In this document: positions 1 to 8,616 of the stretch, in pieces
Numbering within the stretch: position 1 is the first letter of the stretch
How the letters are laid out: each line of letters opens with the position of its first letter
Notes under the pieces: model-generated
What the model was told of the DNA's origin: nothing
The model's input: only the letters and a program-made list of their open reading frames with translations
The model's database searches: none
IMG/VR virus record: IMGVR_UViG_3300029448_000450
Coordinates: 1-23,547 of that record
From: a virus
Direction: 5' to 3' (one strand)
Length of the DNA: 23,547 bases
Position numbers and translations under genes: made by a program

Positions 1-29
1 ACATTTGTTGGGTTTGATCCTTTTGACAT
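1..29 (-). CDS. Start of a late gene cut by the left window edge (partial)
   Basis: An ATG lies at 29-27 on the minus strand, preceded by AAGGAAATATAAA, a good ribosome-binding site that also covers the stop of the preceding gene. Only nine codons are visible (MSKGSNPTN) before the window ends. It continues the virion operon, where further internal virion or tail genes would be expected. The visible residues do not identify a family. Confidence 0.55.
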
Positions 30-30
30 T

Positions 31-477
31 TTATATTTCCTTATTTAGTAAGTATGCTTTAACTCTAAATCCTTTCAATTTTCTCACCCATCCTTTTCGC
101 CCAGCGACTTCAAGATGAGTACAATTTTGTTTCTTAGCAAATTTTTGTATAACTATTTGTATTTGCTCTAACCAATTATCCAGGTTAGTTCCACCAGCTA
201 GAAAATATCGTAATACTTTCGAGTTGGGGTATCGTGCTATTTCAGTAACAACAGCACTTTCGACTTTGTTATTATTCCAACTAATAAATAGTTGCATTCG
301 ATCATTAGCGAGGCCATACAATATATCTTCAATATTGTAAGTTTCGTCTAATGCCTTCTCTAATAATGGAGCTACTTGACTCCATATAAACTCAACATCT
401 TCACTAGGTACTCTAGTTACAACATTATCCAATGACACAGTAGGATAAGTTTTGATCTGCGTTGCTTGAACTTGCAT
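31..477 (-). CDS. GNAT-like acyltransferase-fold phage protein
   Basis: The protein has 148 residues. The visible pattern is an N-terminal VTRVPSEDVEFIWSQV segment, a central stretch beginning LFISW, and a C-terminal LEVAGRKGWVRKLKGF. From memory this fits a family of GNAT-superfamily proteins (N-acyltransferase fold) found in the virion gene blocks of many podoviruses. Substrate and role are unknown for the family. The N-terminus is uncertain: the ATG at 477 overlaps the upstream gene by 53 bases, and its only Shine-Dalgarno-like site (GGGAG) is about 14 bases away. A TTG at 432 would leave an 8-base overlap and starts just before the conserved region. Confidence 0.7.
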   Translation of the reverse strand: MQVQATQIKTYPTVSLDNVVTRVPSEDVEFIWSQVAPLLEKALDETYNIEDILYGLANDRMQLFISWNNNKVESAVVTEIARYPNSKVLRYFLAGGTNLDNWLEQIQIVIQKFAKKQNCTHLEVAGRKGWVRKLKGFRVKAYLLNKEI

Positions 478-754
478 GAGTTAATGTTGCACTCCCATTT
501 GATCTAGCAGAAACATGAAGTCCATTAAAAGCTGTGCTTCCATTAGCAGTTGTTGGCATAAACAAAATAACTGAATTACCACTTATTCTTGCGTCTGTAA
601 GTGTTGTAGTCGTTTGACTTGCTCTTAGTGTAATTGTTCCTGTACTGTTTAATTTACCATTGATCGTATTGTTCAATGATGTCGAAACTAATCTTAGATG
701 TTGTCCTGTATCTGGTATCGATAAAGGAACTGTAGGAAACTGATTATCTGCCAC
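425..754 (-). CDS. Small beta-rich virion-associated protein, uncharacterised
   Basis: The protein has 109 residues and is rich in Thr, Ser and Asn. It reads like alternating beta strands, with the segment DARISGNSVILFMPTTANGS in the middle. Similar short proteins with a D-A-R-I...SVILFMPTTAN pattern sit next to tail genes in marine phages, from memory. It begins with GTG, overlaps the end of the gp10-like gene by 11 bases, and has GAAGG close upstream. No transmembrane segment or catalytic motif is visible. A minor structural or decoration role is inferred from composition and position only. Confidence 0.7.
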   Translation of the reverse strand: MADNQFPTVPLSIPDTGQHLRLVSTSLNNTINGKLNSTGTITLRASQTTTTLTDARISGNSVILFMPTTANGSTAFNGLHVSARSNGSATLTHASSSNADQNLSYCVIG

Positions 755-2222
755 CTTCAGGTCTCGCTTCTATATCTACACCTGATAAGGTATTAAAATT
801 ACCAGTCACATTAACTCGGACTCGATGATACCTAGATGTTGATCTTAGAGGACAAGCACCACTATCATTGGTCGATACTGCATCGCCTACTGATATAGTA
901 TCAAGCTGCGAGTTTCTAGTAATTGGTGTGACTGTAACTGTAGTATTAGATGTTCCATCTACAATCGGTCTGCAATTAATTAGTGTTGATCTTTTATTTT
1001 CAGCACCTTCAAACTCAGTTGTATCAACTGTAGCTGAGAGGCTATTTGCTAAGAACTTACCGAACTTATGCTCACTATTAAAACCAGCTAAACCTACAAT
1101 ACCTTCACCATAATAGTAGGAGTCTAAGGATCTTGTTAAGTTATCTAAATTACCTAACACATCTAAACTCTCTAAGGTTGTAAATGCTTCTTGTGATGCA
1201 CTCGCAACAAACTCTAAGTCGAGTCCACTACCTGTTGACCACTTATCTACTGCATAGTTGTAGATTAAAAACTTGTTATTAGTTGTACCATCAGCACCAC
1301 CACCTCGATATGACCACACAACTATTGAGTTGTTAGGATCTATCGCTGATGTTATTCCATCTAAATTAGAGGATAAATCATCAAAAAAGAAATTGTTTAC
1401 TTTACCATTACCAATCGGTGTTAATTGTTGACCACCAGTTAGTTTGTAGAAACCATCTTGTGCTAAGAAAAATACTTGGTTTCCATAAGAAGCTACTGAC
1501 TTAGGTGCAAAAGCTCCAATGTTATCTGCAATCTTATCAAACTGAAAGATTAGGGGTACACCGACATAAGACATTCTATAGATTGCCTTTTCCATAAAGA
1601 TCACACCAGCAGATTCACCACCGACTATCGCTTGGATATTACCATGTGATCCCACTATATCTTGAAAACCAGATTGAGTTGATTGGCTAGGAGTCCAAGT
1701 AGAACTATCGTTAATACCTGACCATTTAACTCTTTGGTTATAAGTTGTGCTTGACTCTGTGGTATATCCGGCAACAACAAAGTCTCTAATAACTGCGATG
1801 TATTTTGCTTTGAGAGCTACAAGATCACTAAAGGCACTATCTGTTCCTTCATCAAACTTTTGTATGTTGTCTGCAAAGTTAGTAGCAATTATGTTTGTAC
1901 CAAACTGTGTAAAAGCCCAAAAGTCTCTAGCATTCTCTGTTACAGAGTTGCTATAACCACCAGCTTTACTTTTATCAATAAACACTAATGAGTTGTTCAT
2001 TTGATAGAGTTTACTTCTATCACCAGCATAGTTTGTAGAACCACTAGCACTAAAACTTGTGAATAATCCTACAGCAGCATTTGTTAATCCAGAGGTTGTT
2101 AAAGCCTGAAAACCTGGAAGAGCTTGGTAGCCTTTTTGTAGAGGTATTACATTATCTACTTTAAGGGCTCCTGAGTTCTTATAGGTAGGTAAATCAGCTT
2201 GTAAATCACCGAACTCAATCAT
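744..2222 (-). CDS. P22 gp10-like packaged-DNA stabilisation / tail nozzle protein
   Basis: The protein has 492 residues. The N-terminus (FGDLQADLPTYKNSGALKVD, then NVIPLQKGYQALPGF) follows the pattern of P22 gp10-like proteins, a beta-propeller-like component that closes the podovirus tail after packaging. The centre has propeller-like repeats such as YRMSYVG, VFFLAQDGFYKLTGGQ and FLIYNYAVDKWSTG. The Gly/Ser/Thr-rich composition is typical of tail proteins. It starts one base after the stop of the adaptor gene, which in podoviruses lies just before the nozzle protein. The family assignment rests on the N-terminal motif and gene order, not an alignment. Confidence 0.8.
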   Translation of the reverse strand: MIEFGDLQADLPTYKNSGALKVDNVIPLQKGYQALPGFQALTTSGLTNAAVGLFTSFSASGSTNYAGDRSKLYQMNNSLVFIDKSKAGGYSNSVTENARDFWAFTQFGTNIIATNFADNIQKFDEGTDSAFSDLVALKAKYIAVIRDFVVAGYTTESSTTYNQRVKWSGINDSSTWTPSQSTQSGFQDIVGSHGNIQAIVGGESAGVIFMEKAIYRMSYVGVPLIFQFDKIADNIGAFAPKSVASYGNQVFFLAQDGFYKLTGGQQLTPIGNGKVNNFFFDDLSSNLDGITSAIDPNNSIVVWSYRGGGADGTTNNKFLIYNYAVDKWSTGSGLDLEFVASASQEAFTTLESLDVLGNLDNLTRSLDSYYYGEGIVGLAGFNSEHKFGKFLANSLSATVDTTEFEGAENKRSTLINCRPIVDGTSNTTVTVTPITRNSQLDTISVGDAVSTNDSGACPLRSTSRYHRVRVNVTGNFNTLSGVDIEARPEGGR

Positions 2223-2852
2223 CTAAACCACCTGTGGTGTGGACATTTGTAGAGGGGATGATGTGGTTGATCCTCTTGATGATGTTTCGTTAGCATTTTT
2301 TAAAGCCTCTTTGTAAAGATTACCCCAGGTGTTTAGTCTTTCGTCTTGCATAATAAAGGGTGCTGCTTCTGCTAATGAACCATATAAATAAAGTTCAGGG
2401 TAATTTGTTAAAATATCATTTGTTGCATTACTATCTGTTAATGCTGTTAAACTTTTATAATAATTAATTTGCAAGGTTATAGCTGAGTCTGGTGCTACAC
2501 CTAATAAAATATTACTTCCAACAACTGTGAAGTAAGTTGGTTTTCCTCTAGCTTGACTCACATTATATTTGTTGTAGAAATCACTATTACTCATAAATCT
2601 TAAAGTACAGTAAGGATCACTTTGAAATATTACTGAGGTTGCTTCTAAATATCCTGTTGGTAGAGAATAGCTTTGTGTTCCAGATACAGTAGTTGTGGTT
2701 GTATCAGTTGTAACCATTTCTCTAACTCGTAACTCTCTATTAAGTCTAGCTTCAGTTAGTGTAATAAAATCACCTAAGTTAGCTGTCAAATCACTTCTAT
2801 TAAGATAGTTCGCAATAGTAGTTTTAAGATTTGAGTAAGTGTCTAAAGCCAT
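2223..2852 (-). CDS. Head-to-tail adaptor protein (SU10 adaptor-like)
   Basis: The protein has 209 residues. It opens with YSNLKTTIANYLNRSDL and FITLTEARLNRELRVREM, the helical start typical of adaptor proteins that bind the portal ring. It continues with a beta-rich middle (SYSLPTGYLEATSVIF) and a C-terminal helical segment (NYPELYLYGSLAEAAPFI). The family mediates attachment of the tail to the portal. The start codon overlaps the stop of the upstream gene and the end abuts the gp10-like gene, so the three are probably translated together. The last 15 or so residues are Ser/Thr-rich and probably flexible. Confidence 0.8.
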   Translation of the reverse strand: MALDTYSNLKTTIANYLNRSDLTANLGDFITLTEARLNRELRVREMVTTDTTTTTVSGTQSYSLPTGYLEATSVIFQSDPYCTLRFMSNSDFYNKYNVSQARGKPTYFTVVGSNILLGVAPDSAITLQINYYKSLTALTDSNATNDILTNYPELYLYGSLAEAAPFIMQDERLNTWGNLYKEALKNANETSSRGSTTSSPLQMSTPQVV

Positions 2853-3205
2853 TATAAGTTACCTGTATATATTCTAAAATGTCTGTTATCAGAGTCGTTT
2901 AACCATCTAAAAAATTTAGGCTTGTCTATGACTTTACCATTATAATTTAAGATGCCTTTTTTAGCTAATTGATGAACTACAATATTTGGTAGCCTAGCAA
3001 CACGATAACCCTTTTCATGCTCAAATGCTTTTGCTTTATATGCACCTTCGTTTTGAGCTACTTTGTTTGAATCTAAGATTTCTTTAATGGTTGCTTGATC
3101 TTGGTAGTTTTCAATATGAAATTTATTCTCACCTTCATCAACAATAAGATTTGTTTTTACTGATGACTGATCGTTAGGATCATTAAGTGAGAATTTTTTA
3201 GACAT
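2852..3205 (-). CDS. Uncharacterised small virion-operon protein
   Basis: The protein has 117 residues and is charged and soluble, with no transmembrane segment. The C-terminal half contains RVARLPNIVVHQLAKKGILNY and ends in WLNDSDNRHFRIYTGNL. The N-terminal 40 residues are polar and low in hydrophobics. It overlaps its neighbours by one base on each side (TAATG type), so it is firmly in the operon between coat protein and adaptor. A minor head or connector role is plausible from position alone. I do not recognise the family. Confidence 0.65.
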   Translation of the reverse strand: MSKKFSLNDPNDQSSVKTNLIVDEGENKFHIENYQDQATIKEILDSNKVAQNEGAYKAKAFEHEKGYRVARLPNIVVHQLAKKGILNYNGKVIDKPKFFRWLNDSDNRHFRIYTGNL

Positions 3206-3426
3206 TACTTTATTGCTTTAGATATCATCGCATCTAAAGTGTCTTTAACAGAAAGTCCTTGATTACCTGTAAAACTTAACATTGGATCGTACTTACGATC
3301 ACCAGCAGATGTTTGTTTTGATTGTCTTTTACCTTGACCTTTTGAAATCATAGGATCTGATTTTTTTGCGTTTTCTACAATCTTATATAATTTTGATGTA
3401 TGTTTTTTATTTGTAAATATTGCCAT
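3205..3426 (-). CDS. Small basic protein downstream of coat-gene terminator
   Basis: The protein has 73 residues and is Lys-rich. It has a short helical start (TNKKHTSKLYKIVENAKKSD), a polar Gln/Lys/Ser centre, and a C-terminal helix LSVKDTLDAMISKAIK. The start is well supported by AGAGAGGAAATA directly before the ATG. It is the first gene after the terminator that follows the coat gene, so it is likely made at a lower level. The family is not recognised. Its basic character would suit a DNA- or scaffold-contacting head protein, but that is speculation. Confidence 0.65.
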   Translation of the reverse strand: MAIFTNKKHTSKLYKIVENAKKSDPMISKGQGKRQSKQTSAGDRKYDPMLSFTGNQGLSVKDTLDAMISKAIK

Positions 3427-3442
3427 TATTTCCTCTCTAATT

Positions 3443-3469
3443 AAAAAGGGAGGGCGTAAAAACCCTCCC
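3443..3469 (-). terminator. Intrinsic terminator after the coat protein gene
   Basis: On the minus strand a seven-pair stem GGGAGGG/CCCTCCC with an 8-base loop is followed directly by TTTTTAATT. It lies 17 bases past the coat gene stop and before the 3205-3426 gene. The stem is almost pure G-C in a genome of about 33% GC, so chance is unlikely. Placed inside the virion operon, it would favour coat protein transcript over downstream tail genes. Confidence 0.9.
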
Positions 3470-3485
3470 AGTCCTTTAGCTACAA

Positions 3486-4463
3486 TTATGCAGTTAAGTT
3501 AAATATGCCGTAGTTTGCGTTAGGTGCTTTTGCACATAAAGTGTACTCAGCTAAGAGTAACTTCTTGTCAGAGTCACCAGTTTTTGCAAGATCAGTTGTT
3601 TGGAATGGTCTTAAAAAGTCCACACTCCACATATCCATTTGTAGGATATCTACTCTGTTTGCGTTTTGGTGTCTGTTAGGTACAAATGCTACTTCACCAA
3701 AGTCTGATACATAAATGTCAGTTGTACCGATAGATACTTTATCTGAGGCATCTTTGTACTTTGTCGCTACCCCATTGAATGCACTAGCAAGTTGCTTGTG
3801 TGATGGTGACATCATTACTGTTTCAGGCTCTCCACCTAGTTCAAAGGCTTTTAAAAGACCAGCTTTTAATAAAGTCTCTGTGTAAGTTCTGTTTGAACCA
3901 CCAGCGATTGCTGTTGCACCTGTACCAGCTGGACTAGCTGAAGGTGAACCATTAGTTGCAAAGTTACCAGCAGCAGATGATGTTCCAGGTTTGTTACCAC
4001 CATACCATGTTCCTACTGAGGCAAGTTCTCTAGCTGTTGATGCGTCACCAGCGACTTTGGCATTTTCTACTCCTACCATCGCTCTTTCCATATCACGCTT
4101 GAGTTCTTTACCCATCTTAGCTAATTGATACGCCATCTGTGTTCCCATTCCAGCGTTATTAACTGCATCATCTGTTCCAGAAATTGTTACAGATTTAGAT
4201 GAGATTTGTGTTTGGTTGTTAAGTCTTACAGTAGCAGTTCTTGCATCGCCTGTGTAGTCGTCACCTTCGATTTGTGCGTTTGCACCAGCATCAGCTAGTG
4301 AGTCTGTCTGCCATTCGTAAAGTGTGTTAGTTGCAGTACCTTTTGATGCGTTGCTCATAAAAGGAGTTTCAGTCGGTGAAATATTGTAAATTACATCAGC
4401 TAAATCTTCTCTTATAGAGTTTGCACCATCATAGGTATCAAAAGTATTGGTTGGTTGTGCCAT
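3486..4463 (-). CDS. Major capsid protein (SU10-like, DUF5309-type HK97 fold)
   Basis: The protein has 325 residues. The N-terminal region has YNISPTETPFMSNASKGTAT followed by YEWQTDSLADAGANAQIEGD. The pattern 'TETPF...EWQTDSL' marks the SU10-type (DUF5309) coat proteins with an HK97 fold, and the length fits. Further on are FELGGEPETVMMSPSHKQLA and FGEVAFVPNRHQNANRVDIL, typical of the P- and A-domain region. It lies just downstream of the scaffold and upstream of a strong terminator, as expected for the most abundant product. The start is fixed by AAAGGAATAAGTA before the ATG. Confidence 0.92.
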   Translation of the reverse strand: MAQPTNTFDTYDGANSIREDLADVIYNISPTETPFMSNASKGTATNTLYEWQTDSLADAGANAQIEGDDYTGDARTATVRLNNQTQISSKSVTISGTDDAVNNAGMGTQMAYQLAKMGKELKRDMERAMVGVENAKVAGDASTARELASVGTWYGGNKPGTSSAAGNFATNGSPSASPAGTGATAIAGGSNRTYTETLLKAGLLKAFELGGEPETVMMSPSHKQLASAFNGVATKYKDASDKVSIGTTDIYVSDFGEVAFVPNRHQNANRVDILQMDMWSVDFLRPFQTTDLAKTGDSDKKLLLAEYTLCAKAPNANYGIFNLTA

Positions 4464-4484
4464 TACTTATTCCTTTCTATGTTG

Positions 4485-5519
4485 TTATTGAGAATACAAT
4501 TCTTGTAAAACAGAAACAGCATCATTTACTTTTCCTGTTCTTTTCAGAGTTGCTTTTTTAGATTTCATACGTTTTGCAACATCACTATCATCTTGAATTT
4601 TAGGACTAGATGAACTTACTACCTTAGATACTTTAGTAACTTTTTTATTTTTAAGGTTAGCTTTTTTTAACTTATCGTAACGATAAGCATTGGCTAACAT
4701 GATTACTGATCTATGGTCAACTAACATATTTATTTCTTGATCGGTATAACCAATCTCTTTAGCGTAGTTTGTTAAATTTTTAACAAAATCTGCACCTTTT
4801 TCTTTGTCAGCATATATAGGTAATTTTTGAGCAAGAAGTTGTCTTTGCTGTTCGAGGTAAGAATTATATTGTTTTCCTTGTTCCTCTTGCTTTTCAGCCA
4901 GTATTCTTTCTCGCTCTTGATTAGATTTTTCTAGAAGTTCTTTCCTACGATCTTGTTCTGCCTTAACACGAACATATTCCGCTGGATCATCTTCGTAGAG
5001 TCTGTCTAAATCTACCTTTTGTTCACTTGATCTTAATTGTTCTGATAATACTTGAAGTTGTTTCTCGTATTGATCTCGTTTGATTTTAGCCTCCTCGTTC
5101 TGCCTAGTGTATTCGTTTTTTAATTCTTCAACACTTTTTCTATCTTGCGATAGTTTTTCGGTTTTACGAGTATAATCGCTTTGTCGAGAATAACCCTTCG
5201 TAAGTTCTTCTAGGTTGACTTCTTGTTCTTGTCCATCGACAACAACTTTATAAAGTTCCTGATTACTTTCAGATGGTTGTTCATCTTCAATTTGATCTAT
5301 AAGTTCTTCATCATTAAAAGCATCTTCGATATTCGTTTCCGAGTCGCTTACTTCTTTCTTTGATTTTTCACTTGCTGATTCCTGAGTCTCTGAGGCGTTT
5401 AAATTAAATAAGTTCTTCAGTGCGTCAGCGGCCTCTCCTTGATTGAGAGACTTGGGCGTTGGTGCAACAGACTCTGTTTGAGTCTCTGTTGCAGAGTCCA
5501 TTACTGGTTGTTCTGCCAT
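4485..5519 (-). CDS. Capsid scaffolding protein
   Basis: The protein has 344 residues and is strongly charged. Residues 1-90 are acidic and disordered-looking. A VVVDGQEQEVNLEELTKGYS motif follows, typical of scaffolds of this coat-protein class. Next comes a long coiled coil (about residues 115-225, rich in E, K, Q, R) and a basic C-terminus containing KKANLKNKKVTKVSKVV. The scaffold guides coat assembly and is absent from mature heads. The coiled-coil core, basic tail and position immediately before the coat gene all agree. AGGAGTAAA precedes the ATG. Confidence 0.87.
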   Translation of the reverse strand: MAEQPVMDSATETQTESVAPTPKSLNQGEAADALKNLFNLNASETQESASEKSKKEVSDSETNIEDAFNDEELIDQIEDEQPSESNQELYKVVVDGQEQEVNLEELTKGYSRQSDYTRKTEKLSQDRKSVEELKNEYTRQNEEAKIKRDQYEKQLQVLSEQLRSSEQKVDLDRLYEDDPAEYVRVKAEQDRRKELLEKSNQERERILAEKQEEQGKQYNSYLEQQRQLLAQKLPIYADKEKGADFVKNLTNYAKEIGYTDQEINMLVDHRSVIMLANAYRYDKLKKANLKNKKVTKVSKVVSSSSPKIQDDSDVAKRMKSKKATLKRTGKVNDAVSVLQELYSQ

Positions 5520-5531
5520 ATTTTACTCCTG

Positions 5532-5762
5532 TTATTTTTGTACGATCTTGCCTGTTTCCATAACTGATCGTATTTGCATCAAGACAACCTCTAACATTCT
5601 TCTCATGACAAAGATGTTCTCTCGTTGTTCTGAATCTTTTATGTCAGAGTTTAACCATTCGGTATTTAACTCTGATCTAATTTTGTTTACTGCTTCTATA
5701 AATATTTCATCTTCAAGTATTCTTTTTGCTTGGTCGCTTCTTTTTATGTCTTTATCTGACAC
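5532..5762 (-). CDS. Conserved-looking small helical protein between portal and scaffold
   Basis: The protein has 76 residues and is almost entirely helical, with DQAKRILEDEIFIEAVNKIR and then RENIFVMRRMLEVVLMQIRS. Short proteins with this 'AK.IL...F.EA...IR' and 'RE..F.MRR.LE.V' pattern occur in the head modules of marine podoviruses, from memory, without known function. It starts at the stop of the upstream gene (one-base overlap). A head-assembly accessory role is suggested by position only. Confidence 0.75.
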   Translation of the reverse strand: MSDKDIKRSDQAKRILEDEIFIEAVNKIRSELNTEWLNSDIKDSEQRENIFVMRRMLEVVLMQIRSVMETGKIVQK

Positions 5763-6631
5763 TATCTACCACCCATAAATCCAACACCTTCTTTGAATTT
5801 ACTATTATTAAAGTTTGCTTTATTACGCTCTATGTTTCTAGCAACAGCGGCTTTATAAGCAGTATCATTTCTAGTTCTATTACCTTGTGAATCTACTGAT
5901 GTAAGAGGTGATCGACCTAATAATCCACCTGACATATCTTCAGCAATAGGTGATCCGCTAGATTTACTTCCATCTTGAGGTTGTGGGTTCATGACACTAT
6001 CAACTGCTTGACCTACTGTTATGTTTGGTTGAGATCCATAACCATAACTTTGTAGTTGATTGCCTTGTACTGTATCAAAATATTGTTGAGGATTAAAAAC
6101 TTGATATGTGCCATCACCTTGATATTGACCATAACCTTGATCCATAAAAGATTGCATACCTTTTGTAAAATTTTCTTGCCTTCTAGCACCACCGCCAAAT
6201 ATCATATCTCCTAACATAGCTAATGGTAATTTTGGTTGATTAACACTAGGATCAAATTTTAATAAAATATTACCATTTGGATCGTCTATAAGATAATCGT
6301 CTAAAATATTTGAAGCACCAAAGATTGTGCTTGGATCTTTTTTCATTCTATCAAAAAGTGCTTTATTTGGATCTACTTCAGGACTTTGATCGTCACTGCT
6401 ATCACCTGTTCCTACTTCATCTATAGGCACACAACTTTTAATTACTGGATCATAAACATAACCTTCAGGGCAAGGATCGTTATCAGGGGTATCGTCTGGT
6501 GTATCTACAGGTGGTCGAAAAGGATCGACATTAACTCTAAAAGGATTGGCTTGTGCTTGACTTGCATATCCACCTGATAAAAAGTTATTTATGATATCTT
6601 GTGCCGAAGAAGGCATATTTGGGGTTGCCAT
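5762..6631 (-). CDS. Uncharacterised Pro/Gly/Asn-rich head-module protein
   Basis: The protein has 289 residues and lies between portal and scaffold. The N-terminus is polar and Pro/Asp-rich (PFRPPVDTPDDTPDNDPCPE, then GYVYDPVIKSCVP). It has one Cys pair around residues 54-68 whose C-P-E-G-Y...C spacing resembles small disulfide modules. The middle is Gln/Gly/Tyr-rich and the end is basic (ARNIERNKANFNNSKFKEGV). No transmembrane segment or enzyme motif is visible. Low complexity and position suggest a minor virion or assembly protein; the family is not recognised. Confidence 0.7.
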   Translation of the reverse strand: MATPNMPSSAQDIINNFLSGGYASQAQANPFRVNVDPFRPPVDTPDDTPDNDPCPEGYVYDPVIKSCVPIDEVGTGDSSDDQSPEVDPNKALFDRMKKDPSTIFGASNILDDYLIDDPNGNILLKFDPSVNQPKLPLAMLGDMIFGGGARRQENFTKGMQSFMDQGYGQYQGDGTYQVFNPQQYFDTVQGNQLQSYGYGSQPNITVGQAVDSVMNPQPQDGSKSSGSPIAEDMSGGLLGRSPLTSVDSQGNRTRNDTAYKAAVARNIERNKANFNNSKFKEGVGFMGGR

Positions 6632-8616
6632 TATCGTTTAATTCCTTGTTGTAATATTTGTGTTGCTAGTTTTTCTTTTTGTGTATCTTTAGCATCATCT
6701 TCTTTAATTAATTGTGATGCTAATTTTTGTTGATCGAGTTCTAACTTTTGTGCTTTAAGTTGTATTTCAGCTTGATCTTTTGCTTGTTGTCTTTGTAAAT
6801 CTGCTTGTGCTAATTGAATAGCTGGATCAGGTTTTTTTTGTTGTGGTTGAGGTGGGTTGACTTGAGGATTGTTAAAGAACTGACTTGCGTCTTTGTACCC
6901 AGCGTTCTCTAAATATTTCTCTAAGGTGTTATAAATCTTTTGTGGATCGACTATACCCATACCACCAGCACCAATTAGTTTTTCTTGTACTGCTAAAACA
7001 CGACCTAAGACTTCGAGTCGTTGATCTTGTGATCCTGTACCCAGTCCAACTTGTACTGTTGCGTTGTATCTATCTACCCACTCTCTAGGGTTCATAGGTA
7101 CAAACTGATTTCGTAATCTAATAATTCTTTCTTGATCTTGGTACTTACAAATTAATGTTAAGATACCTTGAAACATTCTTTTTATGCCTTCACTAAAGTT
7201 TCTAGCATACAGTTCTATTCTTTGTGTCGATGCGTTCATCATCACATTCGCACTGGTTGCTGTAGTGTGTGATTTGTTTATTTGATCGGCATCTAATCCC
7301 ATTTGGACTTTAGAAACACCTGATCTTGACTCACGAATACTATCTACCTTATCAATCATCGCTAATCCTTGACTCATAAAGTTAGGGGAAGCTAGAGGAG
7401 TAACAGCGTTAGGCGATTTAACTCTGACTATTCCTCCAGCTCTAGAGGTAAGGAGATCATCAATGTTTGCTTGTCCATCTACAACAACTGTTCTGGCATT
7501 GTTTTGTAGATAGGCGTTATTAAGAGTTTGCCTGAGAAGGGTAGTCTTAATCTCTTGCACATCACCGATTAAATCATAAATAGACAAACCATAAAATCTG
7601 TGTGGCATAGGAATAGCAGTCACCATAGCAAAAGGTATCTGCTCTATAGGTTCATTCTCTAAAATGTGATAAGCGTTTTGACCTGTACCACCAACTACAA
7701 TGTGTCGTAGTTCTGCTATACCATCGTTATCATAATCACACTTCATGTAGCAATCTATTACTGCTACTCTTGTCAATAGAGGATCTATGTTTTGATAATC
7801 TTGAGGCATTTCTTGATCGTCATAGGATCGTCTTGTGACAGCCTCTGTGTTATAAATTTCTTCGTCAGCTACAGGTAGATCGTTGACAATATTTTTGTCA
7901 AAACCCATGCTAATTAATTCTGATCTTGTTTTAAAAACTCTTTGTCCAACAAAGTTGCAATCTTCTAATGATGTAGCAGATTTGCTCACAAGCATACTTT
8001 CGGGTGCTACATTTTCTATGCAAACACGACCATACTCTTTAACTCTCTTAACAGTGACGTTATAAGTCTGCTCTGTAAAGTCTTGAGCGGCTATATCTAG
8101 TGTATCTTCATCTCCAGTTACCTCTACAACCTCTACTTCGGTATCTGCTAGTAGTGCTTGGTATTCAGCAGTCGTTAAATTTTCATAAGATTCTTTTTTT
8201 TGTTCTTTATCTGTTTTCCAATAGTATTTGACAAAACCATTTTTAGAAATGAGGGCATCTTTAAACAGTGTGTGTAGTATCTGATAGCCATTATTGTCTT
8301 TGTTAAAGATATGGTTGATGTAATCCGATGCTTGTTCTGCGTAAGCGACATCTTCAGGCATTTGTGGTTCAAATCTGACTATGCTTTCGCCTTGTGTAAA
8401 AATTCTCATCATAGAAGGCAGTATGCTTTCGACAACTTCTAAGACATCTTGTGATCTTACCTGTGATTGTCCTTCTATTTCGTTACCTAATGGCTCTCCT
8501 AAATAAAACTTGAGGGCATTTTTCCTCTGCTCTGTAAGTTCACCGCCATAAAAACCTAGAGAGTTTGTAATTTCTTGTGATATGAGAGATTTTAATCTGT
8601 CTTTTGTTAATTTCAT
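6631..8616 (-). CDS. Portal protein (P22-like)
   Basis: The protein has 661 residues. The N-terminal half has NALKFYLGEPLGNEIEGQSQ, then VRSQDVLEVVESILPSMMRIF. This is the 'YY.G...GNE.EGRSQV...DV' signature of P22-like portals, the dodecameric ring at the packaging vertex. RSGVSKVQMGLDADQINKSH near residues 430-450 is the usual second conserved block. The last 80 residues are a Gln-rich coiled coil (QLAQADLQRQQAKDQAEIQL), like the barrel or crown helices of this family. It overlaps the terminase gene by four bases, the normal phage pairing. Length is within the family range. Confidence 0.93.
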   Translation of the reverse strand: MKLTKDRLKSLISQEITNSLGFYGGELTEQRKNALKFYLGEPLGNEIEGQSQVRSQDVLEVVESILPSMMRIFTQGESIVRFEPQMPEDVAYAEQASDYINHIFNKDNNGYQILHTLFKDALISKNGFVKYYWKTDKEQKKESYENLTTAEYQALLADTEVEVVEVTGDEDTLDIAAQDFTEQTYNVTVKRVKEYGRVCIENVAPESMLVSKSATSLEDCNFVGQRVFKTRSELISMGFDKNIVNDLPVADEEIYNTEAVTRRSYDDQEMPQDYQNIDPLLTRVAVIDCYMKCDYDNDGIAELRHIVVGGTGQNAYHILENEPIEQIPFAMVTAIPMPHRFYGLSIYDLIGDVQEIKTTLLRQTLNNAYLQNNARTVVVDGQANIDDLLTSRAGGIVRVKSPNAVTPLASPNFMSQGLAMIDKVDSIRESRSGVSKVQMGLDADQINKSHTTATSANVMMNASTQRIELYARNFSEGIKRMFQGILTLICKYQDQERIIRLRNQFVPMNPREWVDRYNATVQVGLGTGSQDQRLEVLGRVLAVQEKLIGAGGMGIVDPQKIYNTLEKYLENAGYKDASQFFNNPQVNPPQPQQKKPDPAIQLAQADLQRQQAKDQAEIQLKAQKLELDQQKLASQLIKEDDAKDTQKEKLATQILQQGIKR

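Noticed and set aside
868-1113. Open frame on the plus strand inside the gp10-like gene
   Set aside because: It is a shadow of a well-supported minus-strand gene; no ribosome-binding site and no recognisable product.
8175-8372. Second minus-strand frame inside the portal gene
   Set aside because: Lies wholly within the conserved portal coding region, with Lys/Asn/His-rich shadow composition.
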